Source of the DNA: an uncultured Prevotella sp.
Lineage (GTDB): Bacteria; Bacteroidota; Bacteroidia; Bacteroidales; Bacteroidaceae
DNA length: 48,880 nucleotides
Reading direction: 5' to 3'
Assembly: GCA_900768785.1 (NCBI GenBank)
Contig: CAAGEG010000113.1
Coordinates: 1 to 48,880, forward strand
Shown here: one piece after another, positions 7,066 to 15,001 of the stretch
Numbering within the stretch: position 1 is the stretch's first letter
How the letters are laid out: every line of letters begins with the position of its first letter
Made by a program: the position numbers and the translations under genes
The notes under the pieces: model-generated
The model's input: only the letters and a program-made list of their open reading frames with translations
Database searches by the model: none
Told to the model about the DNA's origin: nothing

Positions 7066-9333
7066 ATGGACATTATCTTTCTTGGAATTGTTATATTCCT
7101 TTTCGTGCTTGCAATATTTGACTTGTCGGTAGGTGTAAGCAACGACGCAGTAAATTTTCTTAATTCTGCCATCGGCGCAAAGGTGGCTTCGTTTAAAACA
7201 ATCATTATTATTGCTGCCATAGGTGTGTTCTTTGGAGCTACAATGAGCAATGGTATGATGGATATCGCAAGGCATGGCATATTCAGACCTGAGCAATTTC
7301 ATTTCTATGAGCTCATGTGCATATTCATGGCGGTAATGGTTACTGATATCATTCTGCTTGATGTGTTCAACTCTCTCGGCTTGCCAACATCAACAACTGT
7401 GTCTATGGTGTTTGAATTGCTTGGTGCTACATTCGCTTTGGCATTGGTTAAAATGGTTTCAGATACGACGGGATTGGGCTTTTCTGACCTTCTTAACACC
7501 GAAAAAGCGCTATCTGTCATCATGGGTATCTTTCTTTCGGTGGCAATAGCTTTCTTCTTTGGTGCCGTTGTTCAATATATTTCCCGATTGTTGTTCACTT
7601 TCAATTATACAAGTAAACTGCGTTGGAAGGTAGGAATCTTCGGTGGTGTAGCTGCTACATCAATAATCTATTTCCTTTTAATAAAGGGTATCAAAGACTT
7701 GTCATTTATGACAACAGATGTAAAAGCGTGGATTCATGACAACACATTGATAATAATTCTCTCTTGTCTTGTGTTTTTCACTCTCTTAATGCAGTTGTTG
7801 CATTGGTTGAAAGTAAATGTTTTCAAAGTTGTTGTACTTATGGGAACATTCGCTCTCGCTATGGCATTTGCCGGAAACGACCTTGTGAACTTCATCGGTG
7901 TGCCTTTGAGTGGTTATTCTTCATTTGTTGACTATACAGCAAATGGCACCGGAGACCCTGACAACTATCTTATGGGTGCTCTTAATGCACCGGCAAAGAC
8001 TCCGATATACTTCCTTATTATAGCCGGAGCAATTATGGTCTATTCGCTTGCTACATCAAAGAAAGCTTACAATGTGGTGAAAACATCTGTTGGATTAGCT
8101 CGCCAAGATGGTGGAGACGAGATGTTTGGCTCTTCAGCATTAGCTCGCAAACTTGTACGCTCTTTCTTGCAACTATCTTCATACATTGTTTCTATCACTC
8201 CTGTCAAGGTTCGCCGCTGGGTAAACAGTCGTTTTGACACCGACAAATCAATAATGGAGAAAGGTGCTGCATTTGATTTGATACGTGCATCTGTAAACCT
8301 CGTACTTGCAGGTCTCCTTGTTGCTGTTGGTACTTCACTGAAATTGCCTCTGTCAACTACCTATGTAACATTTATGGTTGCTATGGGTACGTCTCTTGCC
8401 GATAGAGCATGGGGTAGGGAGAGTGCCGTGTTCCGCATAACAGGTGTTATTTCTGTCATCGGCGGTTGGTTCATCACAGCCGGAGCTGCCTTTTTTGGAG
8501 CTTCAATAGTAGTGCTTTTGATGTATTTCGGTGGAAATATAGCAATGATTATCATGGCTGCCATAGCGATAACTCTGCTTGTTAGAAGCAACATCAATTA
8601 TCGTAAGAAGAAGGAAGAAGAGAGAAAAGACGAGTTGTTCTACTCTATGCTTACGTCAGATGACAAACAAGAGATATGGAGTTTGCTGAAACAATATATC
8701 ACGGAAGAGCAAGTGAAACTCATGTTCTATTCAATCGACACCTATTGTAGTGTGACCGATGGCTTCATCCGTGATGATGTGAAAGTGCTACGCAAAGCTG
8801 AACGATCGCTGATTATGGAGAAAGTGGTTCAGAAAAACGTAAGACGTAAAGAAACTCTATGTTTCAGAAAGATTAATAAAGAGGTAGCTGTAGAGAAAAA
8901 CACATGGTTCCACCTCGCCAACAACTGTTGTTCGGCTATTATTTATAACCTCAGACGTATGAATGAGATATGTAAAGACCATGTGGACAACAATTTCAGA
9001 CCTCTTCCCGAATATTATGCGCGTGATTTTTATCCTCTCCGCAATAGCATCGTTGACCTTTTCGAGAAAGGAATATCTATATGGGAAAACGGTAACTATG
9101 AAGCTACCGTGCCTTTACGAAGCGAGTGTGAAGAGATAAAACTTGAACTTTCAAGGAAGTGTAAGGAGGTATGCAATAGCATACAAGTTGACAAGACCGA
9201 AAATCTTACGGTGGCGTATGTTTATCTTAACATGTTGCAAGAGTCGCAAGATATGGTTGCCAACTTCCGACATCTATTAAGAGCAGGCAGAAAACTGCAA
9301 CGCAGCATAATAATGGCTGAAGCTGATGAATAG
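7066..9333 (+). CDS. PiT-family inorganic phosphate transporter with C-terminal PhoU-like domain
   Basis: 755-aa inner-membrane protein. The first 500-odd residues are the two PHO4 halves. Each half has the inverted-repeat phosphate signature: VSNDAVNF near the N-terminus and AGNDLVNF in the middle, plus GLPTSTT and LPLSTTY helices. After the last membrane segment comes a basic cytoplasmic linker (RKKKEEERKDE), then about 190 soluble helical residues resembling PhoU, here fused rather than encoded as the separate pit accessory gene. Ion-coupled phosphate import is the family role; the PhoU-like tail may regulate or gate it. It is a single-gene unit flanked by terminators. A weak -7-like TTACTTTG lies at 7030-7037. 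Confidence 0.9.
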   Translation: MDIIFLGIVIFLFVLAIFDLSVGVSNDAVNFLNSAIGAKVASFKTIIIIAAIGVFFGATMSNGMMDIARHGIFRPEQFHFYELMCIFMAVMVTDIILLDVFNSLGLPTSTTVSMVFELLGATFALALVKMVSDTTGLGFSDLLNTEKALSVIMGIFLSVAIAFFFGAVVQYISRLLFTFNYTSKLRWKVGIFGGVAATSIIYFLLIKGIKDLSFMTTDVKAWIHDNTLIIILSCLVFFTLLMQLLHWLKVNVFKVVVLMGTFALAMAFAGNDLVNFIGVPLSGYSSFVDYTANGTGDPDNYLMGALNAPAKTPIYFLIIAGAIMVYSLATSKKAYNVVKTSVGLARQDGGDEMFGSSALARKLVRSFLQLSSYIVSITPVKVRRWVNSRFDTDKSIMEKGAAFDLIRASVNLVLAGLLVAVGTSLKLPLSTTYVTFMVAMGTSLADRAWGRESAVFRITGVISVIGGWFITAGAAFFGASIVVLLMYFGGNIAMIIMAAIAITLLVRSNINYRKKKEEERKDELFYSMLTSDDKQEIWSLLKQYITEEQVKLMFYSIDTYCSVTDGFIRDDVKVLRKAERSLIMEKVVQKNVRRKETLCFRKINKEVAVEKNTWFHLANNCCSAIIYNLRRMNEICKDHVDNNFRPLPEYYARDFYPLRNSIVDLFEKGISIWENGNYEATVPLRSECEEIKLELSRKCKEVCNSIQVDKTENLTVAYVYLNMLQESQDMVANFRHLLRAGRKLQRSIIMAEADE

Positions 9334-9364
9334 GTAAGATAATTATGGGTTAGGTTTTGTTTTC

Positions 9365-9408
9365 GATGGCAGATGTGAAACAATTGTTCATATCTGTCAT
9401 CATTTTTT
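9365..9408 (+). terminator. Terminator after the phosphate transporter
   Basis: A 15-bp near-perfect stem (9365-9379 with 9387-9401, two wobble pairs) with a 7-nt loop is followed by a run of T. It sits about 30 bases after the stop codon. Confidence 0.85.
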
Positions 9409-9510
9409 ATTTTATCTCTAATTCACATCCTTGCCTTTGAAACATTAATGTTTGAGCTAAATATCTTTCCACTTTTTTCATTCTCCTTATTTGCTTTACA
9501 TCCGGTTTTT

Positions 9511-9630
9511 CCTGTTTGGACTAATCAATGTTCCTGTTTGGTCTAATCAGCTTTCCTGTATGGACTAATCAGCTTTCCTGTTTGGACTAATCAGCTTTCC
9601 TGTTTGGTCTAATCAACTTTTCTGTTTTTG
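9511..9630. repeat. 22-bp tandem repeat, 5 copies plus a degenerate sixth
   Basis: Copies start at exactly 22-base intervals: 9511, 9533, 9555, 9577 and 9599, with a decayed copy at 9621. Each carries CCTGTTTGG then CTAATCA and ends in TTT, with one to three differences between copies. There is no variable spacer, so it is not a CRISPR array. It lies between convergent genes and has no coding sense that I can see. The period equals that of three other arrays in the window. Confidence 0.95.
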
Positions 9631-9734
9631 ACTATATTTCTTAACTTGTCGGCAGTTGTGTTTCAATCTCTTGATTTACGTTCTCTGTTATTCTTGTATT
9701 TATAGATATAGTTTCAATCATCAGGAGATATGAG

Positions 9735-9780
9735 ATAATAAAAACGACAGAGCAATATATCTCTACATGGCCCTGTCGTT
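9735..9780 (-). terminator. Terminator of the infC-rpmI-rplT operon
   Basis: Read on the minus strand, AACGACAG at 9780-9773 pairs with CTGTCGTT at 9750-9743, the stem extending with a further GC/GC. A T-rich stretch follows. It lies directly after the rplT stop codon. Confidence 0.85.
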
Positions 9781-9800
9781 ACTATGAAAGTCAATATGTT

Positions 9801-10145
9801 TTACTTTACTTTGTCAACAATAGCTTTGAAAGCTTCCGGATTGTTGACTGCGAGATCTGCAAGAACCTTACGGTTAATTTCGATACCTGCCTTGTGAAGA
9901 GCACCCATAAGAGTAGAGTAGCTCATGTTTTCAAGACGCGCAGCAGCGTTTATACGCTGTATCCACAAAGAACGGAAGTTGCGCTTCTTGGTACGACGGT
10001 CGCGATAAGCATATGTAAGACCCTTTTCCCATGTGTTTTTTGCTACTGTCCAAACATTCTTTCTCGCTCCATAGTAGCCACGGGTAAGTTTTAAAATTCT
10101 CTTTCTTCTTGCTCTTGAAGCAACGTGATTTACTGATCTTGGCAT
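9801..10145 (-). CDS. rplT: 50S ribosomal protein L20
   Basis: 114-aa basic protein of standard L20 length. The N-terminus MPRSVNHVASRARRKR and the YGARKNVWTVAKN and RDRRTKKRNFRSLWI blocks are characteristic. L20 binds 23S rRNA early in large-subunit assembly and in many bacteria represses its own operon through the mRNA. It is the last gene of infC-rpmI-rplT, starting 33 bases after rpmI, and is followed by a terminator. Confidence 0.98.
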   Translation of the reverse strand: MPRSVNHVASRARRKRILKLTRGYYGARKNVWTVAKNTWEKGLTYAYRDRRTKKRNFRSLWIQRINAAARLENMSYSTLMGALHKAGIEINRKVLADLAVNNPEAFKAIVDKVK

Positions 10146-10178
10146 AATTTTGTTACTTTAAAATGTTTGACAATAGGT

Positions 10179-10376
10179 TTAACGGAGACACAGCAAGTCA
10201 CGAACCTGCTTTGTATTTGTTGGATCAACAATAGTCTGATGTACCAAATTACGCTTTTGCTTCTTGGTTTTCTTAGTCAGGATGTGGCTGTGGTAAGCGT
10301 GATGTCTCTTGATCTTACCTGAACCGGTGAAACGAAATCTCTTCTTTGCACCGGAATTTGTCTTCTGTTTTGGCAT
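10179..10376 (-). CDS. rpmI: 50S ribosomal protein L35
   Basis: 65-aa very basic protein starting MPKQKTNSGAKKRFRFTGSGKIKR, typical of L35 in length and sequence. It is the middle gene of the conserved infC-rpmI-rplT operon, 83 bases after infC. It is a structural component of the large ribosomal subunit. Confidence 0.98.
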   Translation of the reverse strand: MPKQKTNSGAKKRFRFTGSGKIKRHHAYHSHILTKKTKKQKRNLVHQTIVDPTNTKQVRDLLCLR

Positions 10377-10459
10377 TTTTTTATTAATTTAAAATTGTTA
10401 TTATTAATTCTGTGGCAACGTATATACCAAGACGTTACGCACATGTTATTTCTTTTTTA

Positions 10460-11158
10460 TCAGTCGTCGTTGCTTTCACTGAGCTTTTTCAAGATGTCTG
10501 CACCATTCTTTGCATTGTCAAAGAGTCCGCCACCTGCAGGTTTGCTGTCTTCAACACTTGATGTGTTTATCTTGTTTTGCTTTGCTTCAGCCTCTTTGCG
10601 TTCACGATCCAACTTCTGTTGACTCTTTTTAGCTACACCGGCTTTCTTCGGACTGATGTATAAAAACATCTTTTTGCCTTCCAAAGCAGGCATTTGCTCA
10701 ACCTTGCCATATTCTTCAAGGTCGTTGGCAAAGCGAAGTAACAACACCTCTCCTTGTTCTTTGAAGAGTATAGAACGTCCTCTAAAGAAAACGAATGCTC
10801 TCACTTTGTTGCCGTCCTCAAGAAATTCTTTAGCGTGTTTCAGCTTGAAGTTATAGTCATGTTCATCGGTTTGAGGTCCGAATCTTATTTCTTTCACCTC
10901 TTGCTTAACCTGCTTGGCTTTCATTTCCTTTGCACGCTTTTTCTGCTGATAAAGGAATTTGCTGTAGTCAATAAGGCGACAAACAGGCGGTTGTGCATTT
11001 GGAGATATCTCAACAAGGTCAACGCCTTGTTCATGTGCCATATCTAATGCTTGGCGTGTTGGTACTACAATTGAGCCGTCATCACCTACGATACGTACTT
11101 CTCTGACGCGAATCTGCTCGTTCACGCGGTATTGGTTTGTCTTTTTGTCGTTCCTCAT
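10460..11158 (-). CDS. infC: Translation initiation factor IF-3
   Basis: 232 aa when read from the ATG at 11158 (MRNDKKTNQYRVNEQIR). The two IF-3 domains are visible: the N-terminal domain with GVDLVEISPNAQPPVCRLIDY, then a KRAKEMKAK linker and the C-terminal domain with EIRFGPQTDEHDYNFK and FRGRSI. A C-terminal tail of about 35 residues rich in Lys, Glu and Ser extends beyond the E. coli protein. I reject the longer frame starting at TTG 11185 because that codon lies inside the -7 promoter box, so it would not be transcribed. IF-3 binds the 30S subunit and checks start-codon pairing. It heads the rpmI-rplT operon. Confidence 0.97.
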   Translation of the reverse strand: MRNDKKTNQYRVNEQIRVREVRIVGDDGSIVVPTRQALDMAHEQGVDLVEISPNAQPPVCRLIDYSKFLYQQKKRAKEMKAKQVKQEVKEIRFGPQTDEHDYNFKLKHAKEFLEDGNKVRAFVFFRGRSILFKEQGEVLLLRFANDLEEYGKVEQMPALEGKKMFLYISPKKAGVAKKSQQKLDRERKEAEAKQNKINTSSVEDSKPAGGGLFDNAKNGADILKKLSESNDD

Positions 11159-11182
11159 TAAAAATTTTATGTTAAGCGGCTG

Positions 11183-11213
11183 CAAAGTTAGTTATTTACA
11201 GTCAATTAACAAA
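11183..11213 (-). promoter_or_regulatory. Promoter of infC-rpmI-rplT
   Basis: On the minus strand TTTG (11213-11210) is followed after exactly 19 bp by TAACTTTG (11190-11183), a full match to the Bacteroidetes -33/-7 pattern. Transcription should start near 11176, leaving a leader of only about 18 bases before the infC ATG. Confidence 0.85.
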
Positions 11214-11507
11214 ATTTTTCTGCTCTTTTTCTTCTAAAGATTGAAAATGTTATCCACTTATTTGCTTTTATACCGAGTTTTTTCATTATTTTTGAGCTAA
11301 GGTTTAGTGTTTTCAATCTTCAAACTTACTTTATTCTGCCTGTTTCCTGCTGTTTTTTACTCTGTGATTACCATATCGTAAACATGTGGTTTTTGACTCG
11401 TAAACATATAGTTTAGACATGCTAAACATAGTGTTTACGACCCGTAAATACCATAGTAATGTTTGTTAACAAATGACTTTGTGTTGAGTTATTGTTGATG
11501 TTATCAA
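11214..11507. other. thrS-infC intergenic region
   Basis: No gene seen on either strand. The stretch from the infC promoter to the thrS terminator is AT-rich and contains the 22-bp array at 11377-11464. The rest shows no clear hairpins or promoter boxes. Confidence 0.6.
11377..11464. repeat. 22-bp periodic repeat array, 4 copies
   Basis: Units begin at 11377, 11399, 11421 and 11443. They are diverged, but each keeps a half-palindromic core of the form TAAAC, 4-6 bases, GTTTA (for example TAAACATATAGTTTA in the second unit). It lies between thrS and infC, outside both transcripts' coding parts. The core consensus and the period match the arrays at 21011 and 46931. Confidence 0.8.
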
Positions 11508-11552
11508 TAAAAAAAGAGGTGAACAAAACTTGTATGTTTGTTACACCTCTTT
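11508..11552 (-). terminator. Terminator of thrS
   Basis: On the minus strand AAAGAGGTG (11552-11544) pairs with CACCTCTTT (11521-11513), with extra inner pairs, and a run of T follows. It lies about 20 bases after the thrS stop and separates thrS from infC. Confidence 0.9.
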
Positions 11553-11573
11553 AATTAAAGTGTTTATATTTGC

Positions 11574-13535
11574 TTATTTTACAATTGTTGCTTTGAGTTG
11601 TTCGGCTACTTCTTCGTTAATTTTCTTTGCGAAGTCTTCTTTGCTCATTGTTCCTTGATCGCCTTGTCCTTGTTTGCGAACGGCAACAGCACCTTCCGCT
11701 TGTTCTTTTTCGCCAACGATGAGCATGTAAGGTATGCGTTTCATTTCGTTGTCGCGTATCTTACGACCAATTTTCTCGTTGCGGTCGTCTATTGTTGCAC
11801 GTACACCTACTGAGTCAAAGTATTTAGACAGTTGCGCAGCATAGTTGTTGAACTTCTCGGAGATAGGTAATATTACCACTTGGTCGGGTGTCAGCCATAG
11901 TGGGAAGCGTCCTGCCGTGTGCTCAATAAGTACGGCACAGAAGCGTTCCATTGAGCCGAATGGTGCTCGGTGTATCATTACCGGTGTCTGTTTGGTGTTG
12001 TCGTCCGAAGTATATTCAAGTTTGAAACGAACCGGTAGGTTATAATCAACTTGAATAGTACCGAGTTGCCAACGGCGTCCGATAGCGTCTTTCACCATAA
12101 AGTCGAGTTTCGGACCATAGAAAGCAGCCTCTCCGTATTCAATTTTTGCTTTGAGGTTCTTCTCTTTGCATGCTTCTATGATAGCTTGTTCTGCTGTTGC
12201 CCACACCTCATCAGAGCCTATATACTTCTCATGGTCGTTAGGGTCGCGCAAAGAAATCTGTACTTCAACGTTGTCATCAGTAAAGTTGAAAGTAGAGAAT
12301 ACGGTCTGTATGATGTCAATAACGTTGAGGAACTCGTCTTTAACTTGGTCGGGACGGCAGAAGATGTGTGCATCGTCTTGTGTAAACGAGCGCACACGTG
12401 TCAGTCCGTGTAGCTCTCCGCTCTTCTCATAGCGATAAACCGTACCGAATTCAGCTATTCTCAGAGGCAGGTCTTTGTAAGAACGAGGTTTCCAAGCAAA
12501 CACTTCGCAGTGGTGAGGACAGTTCATAGGTTTGAGCATGTACTCTTCGTCTTCCTCCGGAGTGTGTATCGGCTGGAACGAATCTTTGCCATAGTGAGCA
12601 TAGTGTCCTGATGTGACATATAGGTTTTTGCTTCCTATATGCGGTGTTATTACTTCTTGATAACCGTAACGCTTTTGTATCTTACGCAACATCTCTTGCA
12701 AACGCAGGCGCAACTCGGTGCCTTTGGGTAGCCAGATAGGTAGTCCTTTACCGACACGGTCGGAGAACATGAAGAGTTCCATCTCTTTTCCAATCTTGCG
12801 ATGGTCGCGTTTCTTGGCTTCTTCAAGCATTAGAAGATATTCATCAAGCATCTTTTTCTTAGGGAAAGTAATGCCATAGATACGTGTCATCTGTTCACGC
12901 TTGGCATCACCACGCCAGAAAGCACCTGCAACGCTTGTTATCTTGATGGCTTTAATGGCACCTGTTGACATGATGTGCGGACCTTTACAAAGGTCGGTAA
13001 AGTTGCCTTGTGTGTATGTGCTTATTGTTCCGTCTTCAAGATCTTGCTCTATGTGTTCGCATTTATACTCTTGACCATCTGCCTTAAACTCTTTTAGGGC
13101 ATCTGCCTTAGATATATCCTTGCGCACAACAGGCTCGTCTTTAGAGGCAAGTTCTTTCATCTTCCTCTCTATCTTCTCGAAATCGCCTTCTTTTATAACA
13201 TCTCCTTCTTTGGGCATCACGTCATAGAAGAAACCGTTTTCAATAGCCGGACCGAAACCGAACTGTATTCCGGGATATAACTCTTGGAGCGCTTCTGCCA
13301 AAAGGTGTGCAGAGGTGTGCCAGAAAGCATGTTTGCCTTCCTCATCTTCCCACTTGTAAAGCTCGATTTTAGAGTCCTCGTTGATAGGACGATTTAATTC
13401 AACTGTCTCACCGTTTACTCCGCAAGCCAAAACGTTGCGTGCCAAAGCCGGTGATATGCTTTCGGCAATCTGAAGACCTGTTACGCCCTGTTCGTATTCA
13501 CGTACAGAACCGTCAGGAAAAGTAATTTTTATCAT
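11574..13535 (-). CDS. thrS: Threonine-tRNA ligase
   Basis: 653 aa from the ATG at 13535 (MIKITFPDGSVREYEQ). Domain order: an N-terminal TGS domain, the editing-domain motif HTSAHLLAEAL, a class II catalytic core with MKPMNCPHHCEVF (zinc-binding Cys/His) and the RFCAVLIEH helix, and a C-terminal anticodon-binding domain (LPISEKF to RKIRDNEMKRIPY). It charges tRNA-Thr in the cytoplasm and clears mischarged serine. The longer frame from 13628 is rejected because a textbook promoter at 13566-13596 lies inside it. It is a single-gene unit with its own promoter and terminator, upstream of infC in the common order. Confidence 0.97.
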   Translation of the reverse strand: MIKITFPDGSVREYEQGVTGLQIAESISPALARNVLACGVNGETVELNRPINEDSKIELYKWEDEEGKHAFWHTSAHLLAEALQELYPGIQFGFGPAIENGFFYDVMPKEGDVIKEGDFEKIERKMKELASKDEPVVRKDISKADALKEFKADGQEYKCEHIEQDLEDGTISTYTQGNFTDLCKGPHIMSTGAIKAIKITSVAGAFWRGDAKREQMTRIYGITFPKKKMLDEYLLMLEEAKKRDHRKIGKEMELFMFSDRVGKGLPIWLPKGTELRLRLQEMLRKIQKRYGYQEVITPHIGSKNLYVTSGHYAHYGKDSFQPIHTPEEDEEYMLKPMNCPHHCEVFAWKPRSYKDLPLRIAEFGTVYRYEKSGELHGLTRVRSFTQDDAHIFCRPDQVKDEFLNVIDIIQTVFSTFNFTDDNVEVQISLRDPNDHEKYIGSDEVWATAEQAIIEACKEKNLKAKIEYGEAAFYGPKLDFMVKDAIGRRWQLGTIQVDYNLPVRFKLEYTSDDNTKQTPVMIHRAPFGSMERFCAVLIEHTAGRFPLWLTPDQVVILPISEKFNNYAAQLSKYFDSVGVRATIDDRNEKIGRKIRDNEMKRIPYMLIVGEKEQAEGAVAVRKQGQGDQGTMSKEDFAKKINEEVAEQLKATIVK

Positions 13536-13565
13536 ATCTACAATATATGTTTGATTTGTCGGATG

Positions 13566-13596
13566 CAAAGATACTGCAACGATAGGTAAATGCAAA
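13566..13596 (-). promoter_or_regulatory. Promoter of thrS
   Basis: On the minus strand TTTG (13596-13593), 19 bp, then TATCTTTG (13573-13566): a perfect Bacteroidetes promoter. Expected transcription start is near 13559, about 25 bases before the thrS ATG, which fixes the start codon. Confidence 0.9.
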
Positions 13597-13748
13597 AAAA
13601 ATATGTATATTTTATTCGTAAATGACAATTTACCTTGATTATGAAGTTAAACCCCAATCAGTCATTGTTTCGTCCGGCTTTATCTTGACATAGCCCGCTA
13701 TGCCTTTATTGTTGATTATGATGTTTTAGTTAAAGAGAAAGACGAATG

Positions 13749-14993
13749 TCATTCGTATTTCATGGATTTTGCGGGATGTATATGCGACACGAGGAAACTT
13801 GGGGCTATAAGTGCCAAGAGGCAAAGCGCAAGTGTCAAGATGTTAATAGCTGCAATAGCCGGAATGTTTATCTCAACGGGAACGATATCTACATAATATA
13901 TCGATGCGTCAAGCCTTATTAGCCCTGTTGTCTTTTGGAGTATCATCAGTCCGATGCCTATTATATTTCCGATAACAAGTCCTCTGCCTATTATAAATGC
14001 GGCAAACCAGAGGAATGTCTTTCTTATTTGGCTGTTGCGTGAGCCTATTGCTTTAAGAAGACCTATCATGTTGGTGCGTTCAAGTATAATGATAAGCAGT
14101 CCGGAAATCATGGTAAAGCCTGCAACACATAGCATTAGGGCGAGAATAATCCACACGTTCAGGTCAAGCAAGTCTAACCAAGAGAAGATTTGCGGATTGA
14201 TTTCTTGAATAGTAGCCGATGAGTAAGTTTGCCCATAGTGGTCGGTTCTTCTGTTGATATTGCTCACAAATCTCTCGGCAATATCGTTTATTTGGTTGTA
14301 ATCGTTGACAATAACTTCAGCTCCGTCAGCTTGATCATGTTGCCAACCATTGAGTTTTACCGTTGTATATAAGTCGGTAAAGCATATTGTCTTGTCATAT
14401 TGAGTGAGATTGGTGCGATAGATGCCGGCAATAGTAAAGCGTCTTACTCTAACATTCTCATTAATAAAGTAGGCAAAAACCTTATCTCCTGCTTTCAAGC
14501 GAAGCAAGTCTGCCATCGTTTTAGATATTATAATGCTGTTGGAAGATGCCGAATCTGTGAAATGAGGAATGGCACCTTCAACCATATTATTATGTATAAA
14601 GGTAGTGTCATATTCGGAAGCTATGCCTTTAAACACCACTCCAAGAAAGTCGTTGTCGGTTTTTAGGATGCCTTCTTTCTGTGCATAACGACCGACATCC
14701 TTCACTCCTTCAATGGCTTTAATAGCTTTTATCATGCTGTCAGACATGCATATAGGCTCGATGTTTCCGCCATGCATGGATACGAAATTGCCTACATTAA
14801 TGTGCCCGCCAAAGCCTATAGCCTTGTCACGTATGGTGTGTTTGAACCCGAGAACAATACATACCGATATTATCATCACGGCAATACCTATTGCCACTCC
14901 CGTTGTTGCTATGGCAATAGCCGGACGACTGACACTCTTTTTGTTGTCGTCGTCTTTATAAATGCGTTTGGCTATAAAAAAGGGAACGCTCAT
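13749..14993 (-). CDS. FtsX-like ABC transporter permease (LolC/LolE type)
   Basis: 414-aa inner-membrane protein. One N-terminal membrane helix (near residues 25-50, VAIGIAVMIISVCIVLGF) is followed by a large periplasmic domain, then three C-terminal helices (about 275-400), the topology of LolC/LolE and FtsX permeases. LolCE proteins extract lipoproteins from the inner membrane with the ATPase LolD; no ATPase gene is adjacent here. It starts 8 bases after the aminotransferase ends, so both are likely on one transcript. Exact substrate is not shown. Confidence 0.8.
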   Translation of the reverse strand: MSVPFFIAKRIYKDDDNKKSVSRPAIAIATTGVAIGIAVMIISVCIVLGFKHTIRDKAIGFGGHINVGNFVSMHGGNIEPICMSDSMIKAIKAIEGVKDVGRYAQKEGILKTDNDFLGVVFKGIASEYDTTFIHNNMVEGAIPHFTDSASSNSIIISKTMADLLRLKAGDKVFAYFINENVRVRRFTIAGIYRTNLTQYDKTICFTDLYTTVKLNGWQHDQADGAEVIVNDYNQINDIAERFVSNINRRTDHYGQTYSSATIQEINPQIFSWLDLLDLNVWIILALMLCVAGFTMISGLLIIILERTNMIGLLKAIGSRNSQIRKTFLWFAAFIIGRGLVIGNIIGIGLMILQKTTGLIRLDASIYYVDIVPVEINIPAIAAINILTLALCLLALIAPSFLVSHIHPAKSMKYE

Positions 14994-15001
14994 GGTTGGA
15001 A

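Larger units (their letters stand above)
9334..9734. other. Intergenic region between phosphate transporter and rplT
   Basis: No gene seen. The stretch holds the PiT terminator at its left end and a 22-bp tandem repeat at 9511-9630. The rplT terminator lies just beyond its right end (9735-9780). The two genes converge, so no promoter is expected here. Confidence 0.7.

Noticed and set aside
9511..9630. CRISPR array
   Set aside because: The 22-bp copies are directly abutted with no variable spacers and no cas genes are near. The same applies to the arrays at 11377, 21011 and 46931.
13536..13628. 31-residue N-terminal extension of thrS
   Set aside because: A complete promoter lies inside it; the protein family begins at the Met encoded at 13535.
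13688..13708. Hairpin downstream of the LolE-like gene as a terminator
   Set aside because: The 7-bp stem is followed by a non-T-rich sequence on the minus strand, so termination there is doubtful.
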